The notes under the pieces are model-generated. The model made no database searches, was not told the DNA's origin, and was given only the letters and a program-made list of their open reading frames with translations. A DNA stretch of 64,000 bases from Panagrolaimus kolymaensis (lineage: Eukaryota > Nematoda > Chromadorea > Rhabditida > Panagrolaimidae), in NCBI GenBank assembly GCA_028622995.1, contig JAJQJQ010000019.1:2976001-3040000 (forward strand). Reading direction: 5' to 3'. Of the stretch, positions 12,119 to 24,595 are shown piece after piece; position 1 is the stretch's first letter, and the number at the start of each line of letters is the position of its first letter. The position numbers and the translations under genes are program-made.

Positions 12119-13032
12119 ATGTCTTCCAAACATAAAGAAAAGACGGATGATGACTTTGAAAGTTCCGAAGATGATGATGCTTCCTCGATTTTCGAAGATC
12201 TTGAAGGTGAGTTTTGCTTTAAGCAATACAATTTTCCACCACTATCTGATAGGTTTGGAGGAGGATATGGCTTTTATCGTTTTGTAAACTAACTTTATAA
12301 CACCCGCCAAGTATGTAAAAAATGAACTTTTAACCCAAACAAAAATGGCTGAAATCCAAAAAGGGAGTTCCGATGATATTGTAGTTTCTAAAGCCTTCAA
12401 TTAACAAGCGAGTAGTTTAGATATCTTTAAAAAAGTTTTCTTGAGTAATAACCAATATTTCAGACGCATTAAAATCAAAAATTTATGAAGTTATAAAAGT
12501 TTTTGACCAAAATGGTGATAATACCATTGATGTAAGCGATATTGGAAATGTTTATCGATGCCTTTTAATTAATTTAAATCAAGAACAATTAGCTGATATT
12601 GAATCTCAGGTAAGCCAGGAAGAAAACCAAAGCAAACAAAATTAACAGAATGGAATCTCTCTTTCAAGCTTTATTGAGAGTTAATGAATCCAATTTTAGC
12701 TTGTGAAAAATGAAAATTTAACAATTTCATGCGATTCACTGGTTCCTCGATTGCTTTCTCAACTTCAATCATCGGAGAAAGGCTTTAATCCTCCATCATT
12801 TGCCGAATTAGAAGCTGCCTTTCGAACGATTTTAGATCAACCAAATTCTGAAGGTTTAACAAAAGAAAAATTGGTTCATCTTATGTCAACTCGAGGCGAA
12901 CCTTTAAATGAAATGGAAATGGCTGAAATGATTTCACATTTACCGATACGAAAAAATAAAATAATCGATTGGAAAGCATATTGTCGAGATATTGAATTGA
13001 CTATTGATGAGCGGAAGAAAGCAGATAAGTAA
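12119..13032 (+). CDS. EF-hand protein, EFCAB2/DRC8-like
   Basis: Small calmodulin-superfamily protein. Exons: 12119-12206, 12474-12609, 12700-13032. The acidic N-terminus (KTDDDFESSEDDD) is followed by one canonical EF-hand loop, DQNGDNTIDVSD, with ligands at positions 1, 3, 5, 7, 9 and 12. The C-terminal half has the EF-hand helix pattern (FAELEAAFRTILDQP, LTKEKLVHLMSTRGEPLNEM, IIDWKAYCRDIE) but degenerate loops, as in EFCAB2, which is a nexin-dynein regulatory complex subunit in ciliated organisms. Nematodes lack motile cilia, so the role here is unknown. AATAAA near 13103 may be its poly(A) signal. EF-hand assignment is firm; the EFCAB2 orthology is tentative. Confidence 0.85.
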
Positions 13033-13176
13033 TAAGTACATAGCAACGCCAAACCAAGGAAGGCAGATAACAATCCAAAATACATACACAGCAGAATCAA
13101 TCAATAAAATTTATTTATACAATACAAAAAATTAAAGTCTTTCAAATACAATAGGAAAATAATGTTGCAAATATAT

Positions 13177-14930
13177 TTAATCCACTTTGTATGGAAGTAA
13201 TGGAGCATAAAAATCAGGTTTTTCTTTAGCCATGTCAGAATCCGTAAGAGCTTGATATTCTTTATAAAAATTTTCAAATAACGTCATACAATCAGCTGGT
13301 ATTGTTTTGTACTTTTGTGAGAAAGTTAATAAACATTTAAATAGGTATAAATATTGAAGTTCTGTTTGGACGCTATGCATTCTCATATCTGGAAAAAAAG
13401 GCAAAATGGATGATAGTGAAAGAAGTAAAAAGAGAAAACATACGTCTTAGCACTTTGACACATTCAAGTATTGATAATTTGTTTTCACTCAAGAGCTGTT
13501 GATAACATAGTTCCAAAGCCACAACTGAACCAGTTCTTCCAATTCCTGCAGAACAGTGAACGATTGTAGGACGAGGTGAATGTCGAACATTTCTTAATAC
13601 ACGGAATGCAGCAAGAAATGATAGAGGAACACCTTTATCAGGCCTAAAAAACAAAACAAAATTAGATCAATGTAAATAATCAAATAAACTAACCAATTTC
13701 TCCAATGATGATGCTTCAATGTGACTTTCTTATCCTTCTCAAAGATCAATTCAAGAGTTGATACAATTGTTGTTGAATCGGTTATATCCATTTTGACATT
13801 TTTGACTTGAATACCAGGCCATTCGACGACGCATCCTTCTTCACGAGGCCAATATTGTTGACATCTGAAAAAGTTTCATCATATAATTTTGCACTTCATT
13901 AAAAAAAAGAAAGACAACTAACTTTTCTTTGCCAAGTTCAACGGTATCACAAAGCATAATTATATTACCAACATGTTCTTGAGCGACCATTTTCCTAAAA
14001 GACAATTATTAATGAGCTTTGAAAAGTTGAGAAGTGAGGGAGTATCATACCAGAAATCTTTGACTGTATCCATCATCTAAAAATAAGAAGATAAGTTTAA
14101 GTAAAAGAATGGAAAGAAATAACTTACCGGCCCTTGAGTGCATATAAAGGTGTTTATTAAAGGATCACCACGAACGAAGTTAGCATGTATGTAGTCATTT
14201 GATTGGTTCTTCAGTGTAACCCTTGTACCATCCACGCATATAACATCGCCATAACGATTTTTCTTTGAATTTGCTTCGAATGCCTTCTTTGTTATTGATG
14301 CAGGCACATAAGGTTTCAGGTATGTTGCGTATTCTTCCAAGATTCCTTTCACGCCCTTTGTCACAGCATAACGGGTCCATTCTTCAAATCGTTGTTTTTG
14401 TAAAGGTGACATAGGACGATCTCGATCAAGCGCTTGTGCTCCTTTAATATTACCATGAACTGTTCGAGTATCTAAAAGTAAAAACATAAGAATTAGAAGA
14501 GTCATTCCATTGTAAAGAAAAAAACTTACCACCAACATCTGTTTCATCCTTCGATTTATTGGCCAGAGTTGAGATGACCTTTGTTGAACGAAATGCTCGA
14601 GCTTTGACTTGTTCAGTTGCAAGATTATCATCTTGACGTTTGGATTGAGCAGATTTTCTTTTTCTTGCTGCTGTTGCATTTGTTGCTAGCGCTACAATTG
14701 GAGCCATCTTTTTCTTATTAGCCTAAAAAAGAGGGTGTATTAAACAGTGAATGAATTCATTAACAAGAGCAACAACAACAGGAACTTATGTTACAATTAG
14801 TAGTAGCGAGTTTATAGAATAACAAAGTTACTCAAAGTAACACAGACGTTGAAAAAAATAAAGGGATAAACAGCTAAATGCAAACAAACAAACAAACAAA
14901 CAAACAACATACCTTTGAATCACGTCCCAT
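13177..14930 (-). CDS. Non-receptor protein tyrosine phosphatase (sperm-type)
   Basis: Classical PTP of the large nematode-expanded family. Start MGRDSK (14913-14930) splices to a basic N-terminal tail, then the catalytic domain: KNRYGDVICVDGTRV (pTyr loop), YIHANFVRGD, TFICTQGP, FW, WPREEG, KHHHWRNWPD (WPD loop, Asp formed across an intron near 13643-13694), and the P-loop VHCSAGIGRTGS with catalytic Cys and Arg. The Q-loop is HSVQTELQYLYLF. All catalytic elements are present, so it should be active. About nine short exons. It is the downstream-most of four - strand genes with two phosphatase types, an arrangement reminiscent of C. elegans spermatogenesis-enriched clusters; male-germline expression is inferred. 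Confidence 0.9.
14881..14907. repeat. (CAAA)n microsatellite in PTP intron 1
   Basis: About six CAAA units immediately inside the first intron, next to the donor GTATGTTG on the - strand. Confidence 0.9.
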
Positions 14931-15559
14931 ATTATCTTTCAATAATAATACCAAGCAAGCAAGTAAGTGATCAAGAGGAAATGGATAAATTCTTTTGAAT
15001 AATAATATTTCAACTTTTCAATCAGCAACAAAGGAGGAAGTGTTGATGACAGAGATTTAGAGAGAAAAATGTTGAAAACAGCCGTCGATGATGAAGGATT
15101 TGATTGAAGAATGATGATTCGTTGAAATGAAACAAACAAAAAAAGTTTACGACGACGACGAACAAATGAAATTTCTAAAATTTGCATGAATTTTTGCATT
15201 TTTGTGAAGAAACACGCAATTTTTGGGAAGCAAGCAAACAAACAAACTTTAGATGATTCAAATAAACAGTGTTTGACAAAAATTATTTTAGGAATGTTGC
15301 TGCAATTTGCGAGGTTACAGTAAGCTTGCTGGCTCAACTAATCATTTCACAAATTTAGCAATTTCACCTAAGCTTCAAAGTTTTTACATATTAAACCCAC
15401 ATACATAGTTTTAGAAAGATAATAATAGTAAATCTCATTTATAAGTTACACACAAACACATACATACAAAAATACATATAAATTTTATACAAACAAAAAT
15501 GCAAAGAAAATTAAATACTACTAAATGGTATGATTGATTGGTGTATTGCATTGCATGTA
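14931..15559. other. Intergenic / promoter of PTP gene
   Basis: About 0.6 kb between - strand genes. It contains the PTP 5' region and the 3' UTR of the upstream membrane protein. The 132-aa open frame at 14939-15337 is antisense-type noise without domain features. Confidence 0.5.
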
Positions 15560-17003
15560 TTACTTCTTTTTGTCCATCATTTTTTCGTTTTCTGTTACTT
15601 TATCTTTTTCACAATTTTCAGGTTTCTTTTTTGGAACATAAGGAACATACGTTTCAGGTTGAAATGCATCAGGATGTTTTCTGGAATATCGAAAAACTTT
15701 TTTTGAAACTTTAAAATGACATTTTCTTTTTTGAATTACAACAACAGGAGATTGTTTGACGGAGGCTTCTGCTTCTTCTTTTACCTTTTCTTGATGATGA
15801 CGTTGACGTTGAGATTTATCAGATTTTTTTCGTAAAATTGTTTTACGCAGAATAGATCTTTCAGATGATTTTTTTCTTTGTTGTTTACGTGATTGAGATT
15901 TATTTGATGTTGATGATACTCCATTTTCAAAAGTTGAAGGAGCAGAACGAGTTGTCGTCACTTTTGATGTTGCTTGTTCTTGTTGTGTTTGATGTTGAGA
16001 TTTTGAAGATGAAGCATTAGCAGAAGCAGCAGACGAAGAAGGAGCATGAAAATTCATAACTGTTCTCATAGTATTACTGAAGATTACATCAAGATTAAAG
16101 AAGTGTTCATCATGAGATTCAAGCATTTTCAATGGACCAAATGGATCAAACGTAACATTATCATTGGTTTGTGGCGGCATATCAACTAATTGAATCTTTC
16201 CTAGTTTAACATCATCGATAGCTTTCGAATTCATAGGTAATTCACATAGCGTATCATCATCATCAGAATCAGATGCATCAGAATTTTCTTTACATAGCTG
16301 CCAAAAAGGTCGACCATTATCAAGAAAGATTTTTCCACCATTTGTATTATTCGTTTCAATTAATGCTTCCTCCTTTGATTCATTTGATAACATTGATGGT
16401 TCAATCGGATAATAAGTAGCTTTGTTTGATTCATCATTGCTGAATGGAACGAGTTCTTTTGATGGACCATTGTTGTTGTTGGTATTTGCTTCTGTTGGCT
16501 GTTGACGATCAGATTTTCTTTGTCTAAAAAATTGAAAGTTAATAAACTTGTTTAGTTATTGGTTTTTTATCATAAGTTGCCGATTAAATATGTCTTTATG
16601 GCACTTATAAGTATTCGGGACCAACTAATACCACCAATGTGTTAGTGTTCATACAATAGCTTCATTTAAAAAGCAAAACCAAACCCAAAAAAATAAACGA
16701 ATAAAAAGCTCACGATTGATCTTGAGAAACACCATCATCTTCAAGATTTCCATTCGACTTTTGACCATTATCATCTCCATTTCCTGTTTGTTGTTGTGAC
16801 TTTGAAGGTGGATCAGATTGAGCAGGAGGTGGAACACCAGCAGCAACAGCAGCATCATCATCAATATTCTTTTTATTCTTCTTTTTTGACCCTTTATCTT
16901 TTTTACTGCATTGCCATACCGAAATAAACGAAACAAAGATGATTATAACGATATTCAAAAAATACACCATCCAATATTCCACGATCGCTGCATTCATCAT
17001 CAT
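15560..17003 (-). CDS. Single-pass membrane protein of unknown function
   Basis: Two exons joined by GTGAGC..TTTTTTAG (about 16523-16712), phase kept. Roughly 415 aa. One hydrophobic segment near the N-terminus (about residues 10-32, WMVYFLNIVIIIFVSFISVW) is followed by a Lys-rich stop-transfer (SKKDKGSKKKNKK) and a long hydrophilic, probably cytoplasmic tail. The tail has an acidic DSDDDD patch, an Arg/Lys-rich stretch (QSRKQQRKKSSERSILRK) and a C-terminal FQPETYVPYVPKKK motif. No family recognised. It sits between phosphatase genes on the same strand, so co-expression in sperm is a reasonable guess only. The ATG triplet at 16995-17003 gives three alternative starts, all in frame. Confidence 0.75.
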
Positions 17004-17340
17004 CGTTGCCGTTGTTGTTGATTGTTGAAAATGTAAAAGATTGAAGTTTGAACGACAAAAAAAGTAAGAAAAAATTGATAACGAAGAAAGTAAGTTTCAT
17101 GCAAATTTGTTTTAGTGTTGTGCGAGAGTAAAAATGGCGGAAAAAAAAACAACGAGGCAATAAGCATTGGGCCTTGGGAAAGAAGCATTCTCAATCAAAA
17201 ATTATGAAAACTCAAACTTTACAAAACACGAAAATAGCCAACATTATAAATACAACCCAATAAATAATTTATCTTTATTCACATAAATACAATTTAGTAA
17301 AAGTTATAAAATCATGTTTAATATACAGAAAGTTCATCAT
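17004..17340. other. Short intergenic between PP1-like and membrane-protein genes
   Basis: About 0.34 kb. It holds the 5' region of the membrane protein and the PP1 3' UTR. No further gene is seen. Confidence 0.5.
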
Positions 17341-18690
17341 TCATACAGTTTTTGGTTGTTTTGGCTGTTGTGGATCTTTCTTCTTAGGTGGTTTCTTAAC
17401 GATATCAGATTCATTAGCACGAAGAAGATTGAGAGAACACACTAAATCCTTTGAAACATCCATAATGCATCCAGTGTTATTAAATTGTCCACAATAATTT
17501 GGTGCAGAAAATATTGTTACAAGTTTTTTATCACCAAAGAATTCATAACCATCTTCAACCACTTGATGACCACGGATGATGAGTTCAATTTTATGTGTTT
17601 CACAAAATTTCTTTAATGCATCAGGACCAAATATTTTTCCTGCACCGCGAGATGATGCTTCATAAAATTTTACGGATGGATCCGGATCAGCCCAAGTTAG
17701 ATCAGCAAGTATTCCAAGATCAGGGATATCACATGGTCGTTCAATCATTTCTAACTAAAAACAAGCAAATAATCATGTCACAGTATATTTATAAACAAAC
17801 CTGTTTCAAATCGGTTAAATATTCACTTATTCCACCATGCATACATAAAATACGTTGTTCAATTCGAGCACAAAATGGAATACAATAAAATGCATATTGA
17901 AAGGCTTCAAATAAAGTTAATGAATAACGCTTTTTACATTCCATATAAAATCCATATTGAATATTCACAGGTCGAGATTCATGATTGCCACGTAAAAGGA
18001 TAACATCATCTGGATATAACACTTTGTAAGCGAATAATAAGCATATGACTTCAAGTTGAAATGGTCCTCTGAAAAAGCATAACAATAGTGAGTTGAGTAA
18101 AATAATATTAAAGCTGTATGAACGCAAACTAACCTATCGACATAATCACCAAGGAAAAGATATCGCTGCTTTGGTGGAAACCCATTTAGATGAAAGATGG
18201 CCATGAGATCCTAAAAAATGAGAGAGCATTAGTTTAACCATATCCATTTTGAATGAAACACATACTTCAAATTGTCCATGAATATCACCCACAACTTTCA
18301 CTGGAGCTTTTACTAAAAAAAATAAGACAGCATTAGAAAAAGGTTATAAAAGTTAGTTAAATCATTTATTCATACCTTCAATCAAAACAGGTTGCATTAA
18401 GAATGTTTCTCTTGCTCGATAACATAGTTCACGAATTTCATTTTCAGTAAATAACTTTTGTGCTAATTCGGGTTTCCATTTGATTGTTAATTTTTTGATG
18501 ATTTTTTGAAGCTTCTTTTTAACCTAAAAATTAATTATATTAATAAAGAGAAAATGTTGGATGATAAAAAAGAAGAAAGCTAAAGCAAAAATGAGAGATT
18601 TACCCTTAATTGATTTTCAAGAATTCGAATAGGTGAAGTTCTTTCAGCAGATATTCTTTTTTCATTTGACATTATTGCTTCATCATTCAT
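17341..18690 (-). CDS. PP1-type serine/threonine phosphatase (divergent, sperm-type)
   Basis: Metal-dependent PPP-family phosphatase. N-terminus [16 protein letters not shown], about 330-340 aa in six or so exons. All metal and catalytic motifs appear: [17 protein letters not shown] (split by an intron at 18074-18132), [29 protein letters not shown], and [11 protein letters not shown] (beta12-beta13 loop region). Family consensus LLWSDPD is LTWADPD here, and the RGxGxxFG segment is [15 protein letters not shown], so it is more diverged than the ubiquitous GSP-1/GSP-2 and resembles nematode male-germline PP1 paralogues. The C-terminus is Lys/Pro/Gln-rich. Acceptors and donors checked by frame. 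It lies 0.3 kb from each neighbour in a four-gene - strand cluster. Confidence 0.92.
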
Positions 18691-18978
18691 CGTCGTCGCT
18701 ATTATTGAAAGTTATCGATAGAAGCAAGAGTAAGTGTCAAACTAGCGTCAGTTGTTTGCTGTAGCTTTCAAACAAAAATTGAATGGTAAGAAAAAAAATT
18801 AATGCTCACAAAATTTATGCAAATTTTTGGATTTTGCATTTTTATGCGAAAACAAACTCTTTTTGGAAATTCATGGCAAATTAGTACATAAACAAAAATA
18901 CAGCATACTTTTAAGCGAAAGAGATCAAATACAAAAAATAATTTATTTCATCTAAATTTTTATCAATTAATCACATTA

Positions 18979-21145
18979 CTACATATAATCAGATTTAGGC
19001 GGTGCCAAATTTTCATCTGGTGTGCGTTCAGGTGATTCAGGAGGTGTACGAGATTTGAGTACTTCAAGTTGAGGTGGAGCAAATATTGGTTCTTTGGATG
19101 GTGATTGTTCAGGAACTCGAGAAGCTAAAGCTGGTGGTGGTTGTTGTTGTTGTTGTTGATTAACTCGTGATTCTTGTTGTTTTGGATCAACAGCCGTAGC
19201 AGCAGCAGGATATGGAGGTAGAGGAATTATCTTTTCTTTGGATGGACGTGGTGATGGTTGTTTTTCATATTGTTGAACAAATGATGGAATTTTTTGAGGA
19301 GTTTTCACAAGAGGATTGTTAGCTTTTTCTGCTATTAAAGCATCATAATCACGAACAAATAACTTTACCCGACCTTCTAATTCTGGATTGGTTTTGAGTA
19401 CACCAGATGTTTCAGCGAAAGCAATCAAGCATCGATACATGTAAACGAACTAAAACAAGGTTGTTTTATAAGACTCAAAAAAGCGATAAATAAGCTAAAG
19501 ACGATGATATCTTTGCTGTTCTTAAAACTTACTTGAACATCAGTTTGAATTGATTGCATCCTTTTCATTCGTAAACTTTGAGCAACTTGAATCATATTTA
19601 ATCTTCTTCCAGAAAGAATATGTTGAAGAGCCATTTCAATTCCAATGATAACTCCAGTTCGGCCAATACCAGCTGAACAATGAACAATGGTAGGTGATTT
19701 TGATGATCTTGCAACACGCAATAGTCGGAATGGTGCCATAGTTGATTGTGGAACTAAAAAAGGCTTGTTAGTCAAAGTACGAATTTTAAAATAAAAGCAA
19801 AATTACCTGATCGATCAGGCCATGATTGCCAATGGTAATGCTTCAACATGAATGGTTCATTTGCTCCAACACAAACTTGAAGTGTTGATATGATTGATGC
19901 GTTGTCTGATTTATTATCCACTGCAAGATTCTTTATTGTTATGTCCTTGAAGGTCATTGCAGATCCTTTTTCTTGTGGCCAATATGGATGGCATCTGGAA
20001 AAAAGTGGTAATTAGTACATGACCAATAAAAACACAAAAATCTTACTTTTCTTTATTCAATTCCATTATTTGGCATAACATAAAAATATTGTGAACTTTT
20101 TCTTGTACCACCATTCTCCAGAAATCATATGCTGTTGCATGCAAAGGTCCTTGACAAGCGATAAATTTGTTGCACAAAGGTTCACCATCAACCATATTAG
20201 CATGAATATACTCATTTTCACCAGGTTTACCTTTCAATACGATTCGAGTTTGATCTAAGCAAGCAACATCTAAAACGGAAAAGATTGTTAATAATGGAAT
20301 TGACAGCCATCGTTATAATGGGACTAGCCAAAGAAGGTAGCAAAAGTGGAATCAATGTTAAACAGTTCAAGATGCTTGGAGAAATAACAAACCTTTATAT
20401 CGATTTTTACCACCATTCTGTCCAAATGCTAGCATTGTTGCACCAGGTGGAATAAAAGATTTGATATGATCATTAAATTGTTTGAGAATTCCATTCGCAC
20501 CAATGTTACAGGTTTCCTAAAAAAGTTGAAATATTAGTACGTTAGTTACAAGTAAATGGAGAAAGCAAGATATGGACTAAACTTCCATGAATGGACATAC
20601 CATCAAGAATTGAGTATAACATTGAAAATGAGCTTTAGATACTGGAACATGTTGGGTTTTTCCATCTTTTTTTCGACGAACACTTCCATCAGTTTCTATT
20701 GTTTTGAATTTATCTTCAGCTTCAGTGCTACGAGTTTTGTCCCTTTTTGTTGTTGATTTCTTCTTTTTGATCCGTTTACTTGATGGAGCATCTTTATCTT
20801 TATCTTTATTTCGAGTTGCTTTGATACTTCTTTGTGAATCATCTTTTCCTCCACCAGCACCACCACCAGCTTTCTCACCAGTTACAGTATTATCTTCACG
20901 GTTCAAAAGCTTTTTTCGAAGATTTTTCACTTTTGCTGCAAAACCCTGAAAAACTAATCCATTAAAACCAAACAAAAAGTCAATCAAAAAACTAAACATA
21001 CATGTGGTGGTTCACGAACATCTTTGATTTCTCCATTTGAACCCTCTTTTTCTTTGGCTGCTTTGGTTGTTTGAGCTTTGGCTGTGGCAGCGGCATCTTT
21101 ATCACGTTCACCTCCTTTATGTTGTTTATCTCTTTTCGTTGGCAT
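18979..21145 (-). CDS. Non-receptor protein tyrosine phosphatase with proline-rich tail
   Basis: Second PTP of the cluster. The first exon encodes MPTKRDKQHKGGERDKDAAA and splices to a Lys-rich linker (KIRKKK-like stretches, Gly-rich GGGAGGG). Catalytic domain: FGQNGGKNRYKDVACLDQTR, YIHANMVDGEP, FIACQGP, DFWRMVVQEKV, HPYWPQEKG, HYHWQSWPDR (WPD loop) and the P-loop VHCSAGIGRTGV with catalytic Cys and Arg; Q-loop QSIQTDVQF. After the domain comes a roughly 120-aa disordered tail rich in Pro, Gln and Ser (poly-Q of 6-7, SP/TP sites), a possible kinase target. Introns are short with TTTTAG-like ends. The domain is about 45% like the 13.2-14.9 kb gene by eye, so these are old paralogues rather than a recent tandem copy. 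Confidence 0.92.
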
Positions 21146-21900
21146 TGGATAACGAACTTTTTGAAGAAGAGACTTCTGGTTGTAGTTGAGTTGAGATGAA
21201 AAGTATCAGTATCAGCGGCGGCGACGTCCGTTCTTCACCAAGCTTTTTTGATTGAGTGAATGAATTTTATTTTTCCATTTTTGAAAAGTTGAGAAAGGAA
21301 TGGAAAATGTGTAAGAAATTTGCATGAATGTAAAATAATCAAACATTGTTGTTGCAAATGCAAAAATACAAAAAAGTTATGACTTTTTAGGAAATGAAAG
21401 GGATTTGTTTCCCGCCATTTAAAATTTTCCTTTCGAAACAAATTTTTTGCTGTATCTGAAGAAAAAGTTTCAGGACTTTCTTAAAACTTTTTTTTGTTTT
21501 GAAATTTTTTGTTTAGTTGCTATCTTTAAAAATAAGAGTTGTTGTTGCAAGGATGGATTATTTAGACATTCTAAAAATGCATTTTCTCTTTCATTTTCAA
21601 ATTTAAACATATTTTTGCTTTCCCTTTTTTGCTCTCAAACTTCGGGTCATTTTTTTTTGATCTCCGATTTTTTTAAAATGGAATTATTGAAGTACTCAAA
21701 GAGAACTGAAATCAAACTATCATTATCCATGCATTAGCTAACTAGTTTATTTTTGTTTTTTTTTTCTTCCGACACTCCAAGACTCTTCAAAACTCAAAAA
21801 GAAGAGAGAGAGAGATGATCCATAAAAAAAATTTCAGACAAAAAATGATAGTTAGAAAAAAGTAATTGTCTGCTGCTGACTGATACTGAAATTATTATAC
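21146..21900. other. Upstream region of PTP gene
   Basis: Promoter-side DNA of the phosphatase cluster. T-rich, without coding potential or the dense AAACTG pattern that begins just beyond. Confidence 0.5.
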
Positions 21901-24103
21901 ACGATTAAATTGATGTGAGAGAAGAAAATTTGGAAGAATTAATTAAAAATTCATGGGGAAGAATAAACTGGTATTCACAGGAGTTGAACTTTTTTTTACA
22001 AAAATTAACAGAAATTTTTTTTAAATACAAATTAATTACAAAAATATGTTTAATTTTACTGACAATTTTCGTAACAATTTTTTTAAACTGTTTTAATTAA
22101 ATCTTTGTTGGAAGCATTTTTTGGCATTAAAATGGTGTAAAATTAAAAATTATGCTCTCTTTGGAAAACTGTTGAATGACGTGAATGGTTGAGTGGGCAA
22201 ATAAAAAATGCACTTGTTTTGTTAATTGATAAGTAAAAGTCTAAAATTTTGACGGATTTCAACAAAAATTTTTCAATAACTTACAAAGAATAAACAAAAA
22301 AACTGCTATTATTTTTTTATAATAGAAAACGATGGTTGGGTAAATATGAAACTGCAAAAACTAATCAACTATGAAATATTTTATTGAAATGAAATTTTTG
22401 GAAAAAGTTTCATATAGAAAAAATAACATTATGAAAACTGAGCTTTGATTTACAGTTATTATATTTTTTTTTCTTGAAAATTAACTTAATTGCCTTTAAC
22501 TTTTATCAATTAATTATGTTTATAGTTTTTTTCGTACTTTTTTTTTATTACTTTGGGAAATAATTTTTTTACATTTTTTTATTTTTAAACTGAATGATCC
22601 AAATATCTGTTAAAAATTTTCAATTTTTTAGTTTCAAATTGAACTTTCTTTTTTTATTCTTCCTCATCTTCACAAAAAACTGGATTGCGGCTGATATTAT
22701 TTAGCGAAAGTTGAAAATATCAATGAGCGATCGATCCTTCCTTGATTTTTTTTACAAACCTTTTTTCTTTGTTGTTATTTTTGGTCATTTTTTAAAAAAG
22801 TATTGTTTGCTTTACTTGCTTTTATTTTTTTTCTTTCATTCAAGTTTATTCCTTTTGGAGAAAAAAAATATAAAATACCGGTCATTATTTATCTGTGCGC
22901 TTTTTCTTTACTTTTTTTTGTTGCTGCTGTTAAATCAAACTAAACCAAAACACATTTTATTTTACCTAACAAAAAAATAAGAGAAAATTTGTAAAAAACT
23001 GGCACTGAGATTAGAAGAAGGGAAAATTAAACTTTTTATTACACCATTAAATGTTAAAACTGTAACAGACAAATCGCAAAATTAATGCATAAAAAATTTT
23101 TTTTCCATTAGAGAAATTATTAATAATAACGGGGAACAGCAAAACTACGAATATATGTATGTATGTTTACTTTCTCGCTATAAAAGCATATAGAATTATG
23201 GAGCAACAAACTGTTTATTAAAATGAAATAAAAGTCAGAATCAAAATAACTGAAATTCGTGAATGGCGTTGATTTATTTTTAACTATTACAGTCATGATA
23301 TAAATAAAAACTGAGATCATTTATTTACTCAGGGATTTTATCTTTATTTTTTGTAGCCTTTTTAAGGAAAACTGTATTCAGAAAGGATAACACCATTAAA
23401 AAGATTATAAAAATTTAATTTAAAAATTAATCTTTTATAAAAATGTTTAAAACTGAATTGTTGTTGTTAATTTCATTAAGAATTTTGAAATTTTTTAATT
23501 TATGCTTATTTTTTTTTTTGAATAACTGTCCAAGAAATTGATTCTCTGATTTAAAATTTTTGAAAACTTTGAAAGTAAAACTGATGCAGTTCATTCATTA
23601 TATGTTGGCAAACATTGCAAGTTGCCCATTGAACATAAAAAAACATTAGAACATTATGCATTTTAACTGTCTAAATCTTATTAAGAAGGTCAAGAATATT
23701 TTTTTTAAAAATTTTTTTAAACTGTTGCTTCATTTGCAGTGCTCACTTTTAATTTATCATGCTTTGATGGACCTTTACCATCGTTGGATTATTTGTTGTA
23801 AAAAAAAACTGAAACTATTCATCAACCCAAAATAGCAGAAAGAAATATTAATGCAATAAAACTTTGATGTGAAAATCCAAGACATAAACTGACGAAAACA
23901 AAAACAAAGGAATGAATGATGATGCTTTTTTTGGAAATCCTTCCTAGTAATTTTGAGTGTGTGTTTGTACTCACATGGAAATCTTCCATGGGAAAATGAA
24001 AAATAAATGAAAAAAATTTACATAATATTTGAATGAAACCTCAAAGTAAGAAATTTTCATTGCATAAAAACGAAGCGATGATGAGCGGCGGTTGAATGTG
24101 AGG

Positions 24104-24188
24104 TATCCAAATATACTAAAAGATCCAAATATGCTAAAAGATCCAAGATCCAAAGAAAGATCCAAATATACCCAAAGGATCCAATCCA
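24104..24188. repeat. GATCCAAATA-type short tandem repeats
   Basis: Imperfect copies of AGATCCAAATATRCTAAA, six or so GATCCAA cores within 85 bp, in the putative 5' subterminal part of the Helitron. Subterminal repeats are common in these elements. A role in Rep binding is speculative. Confidence 0.7.
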
Positions 24189-24595
24189 CTTGCAAATGTT
24201 TCATCTAAAGGAAGAAAACCTAATTATAATTTGAATGAAAATAAAAAATAGTAAAACTTTTTTCATACGCCTATTTGAATTTAATTTGCATATACTTAAA
24301 AACCCAATAAAAGCGCAGAAGCAAAAAGCTTCAAATAAATTTTGCAAACTTGCTCGCAAACGGTGACCTTGAAGCTCTCTTGCTAATAGCTCACAGCAAA
24401 AACCTGATTTTGCTATCAAACGAAATTTTGTTTTTAAAGGTAACTTGGGCCTTAAAACCATTCATACCTTGGGATCTCTTCGGCGGTCTTAAGCACTACC
24501 TTGAGGTAACTTCGGTGATCTTAAGCATTAACTCTTTCGGGAGAATTTATATATCTTTATTCTTTTTATTTTTTTGTCTTACTTTTGTTTAACCA

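Noticed and set aside
14939..15337. 132-aa frame on the - strand
   Set aside because: No signal peptide, domain or splice context; lies in the PTP upstream region.
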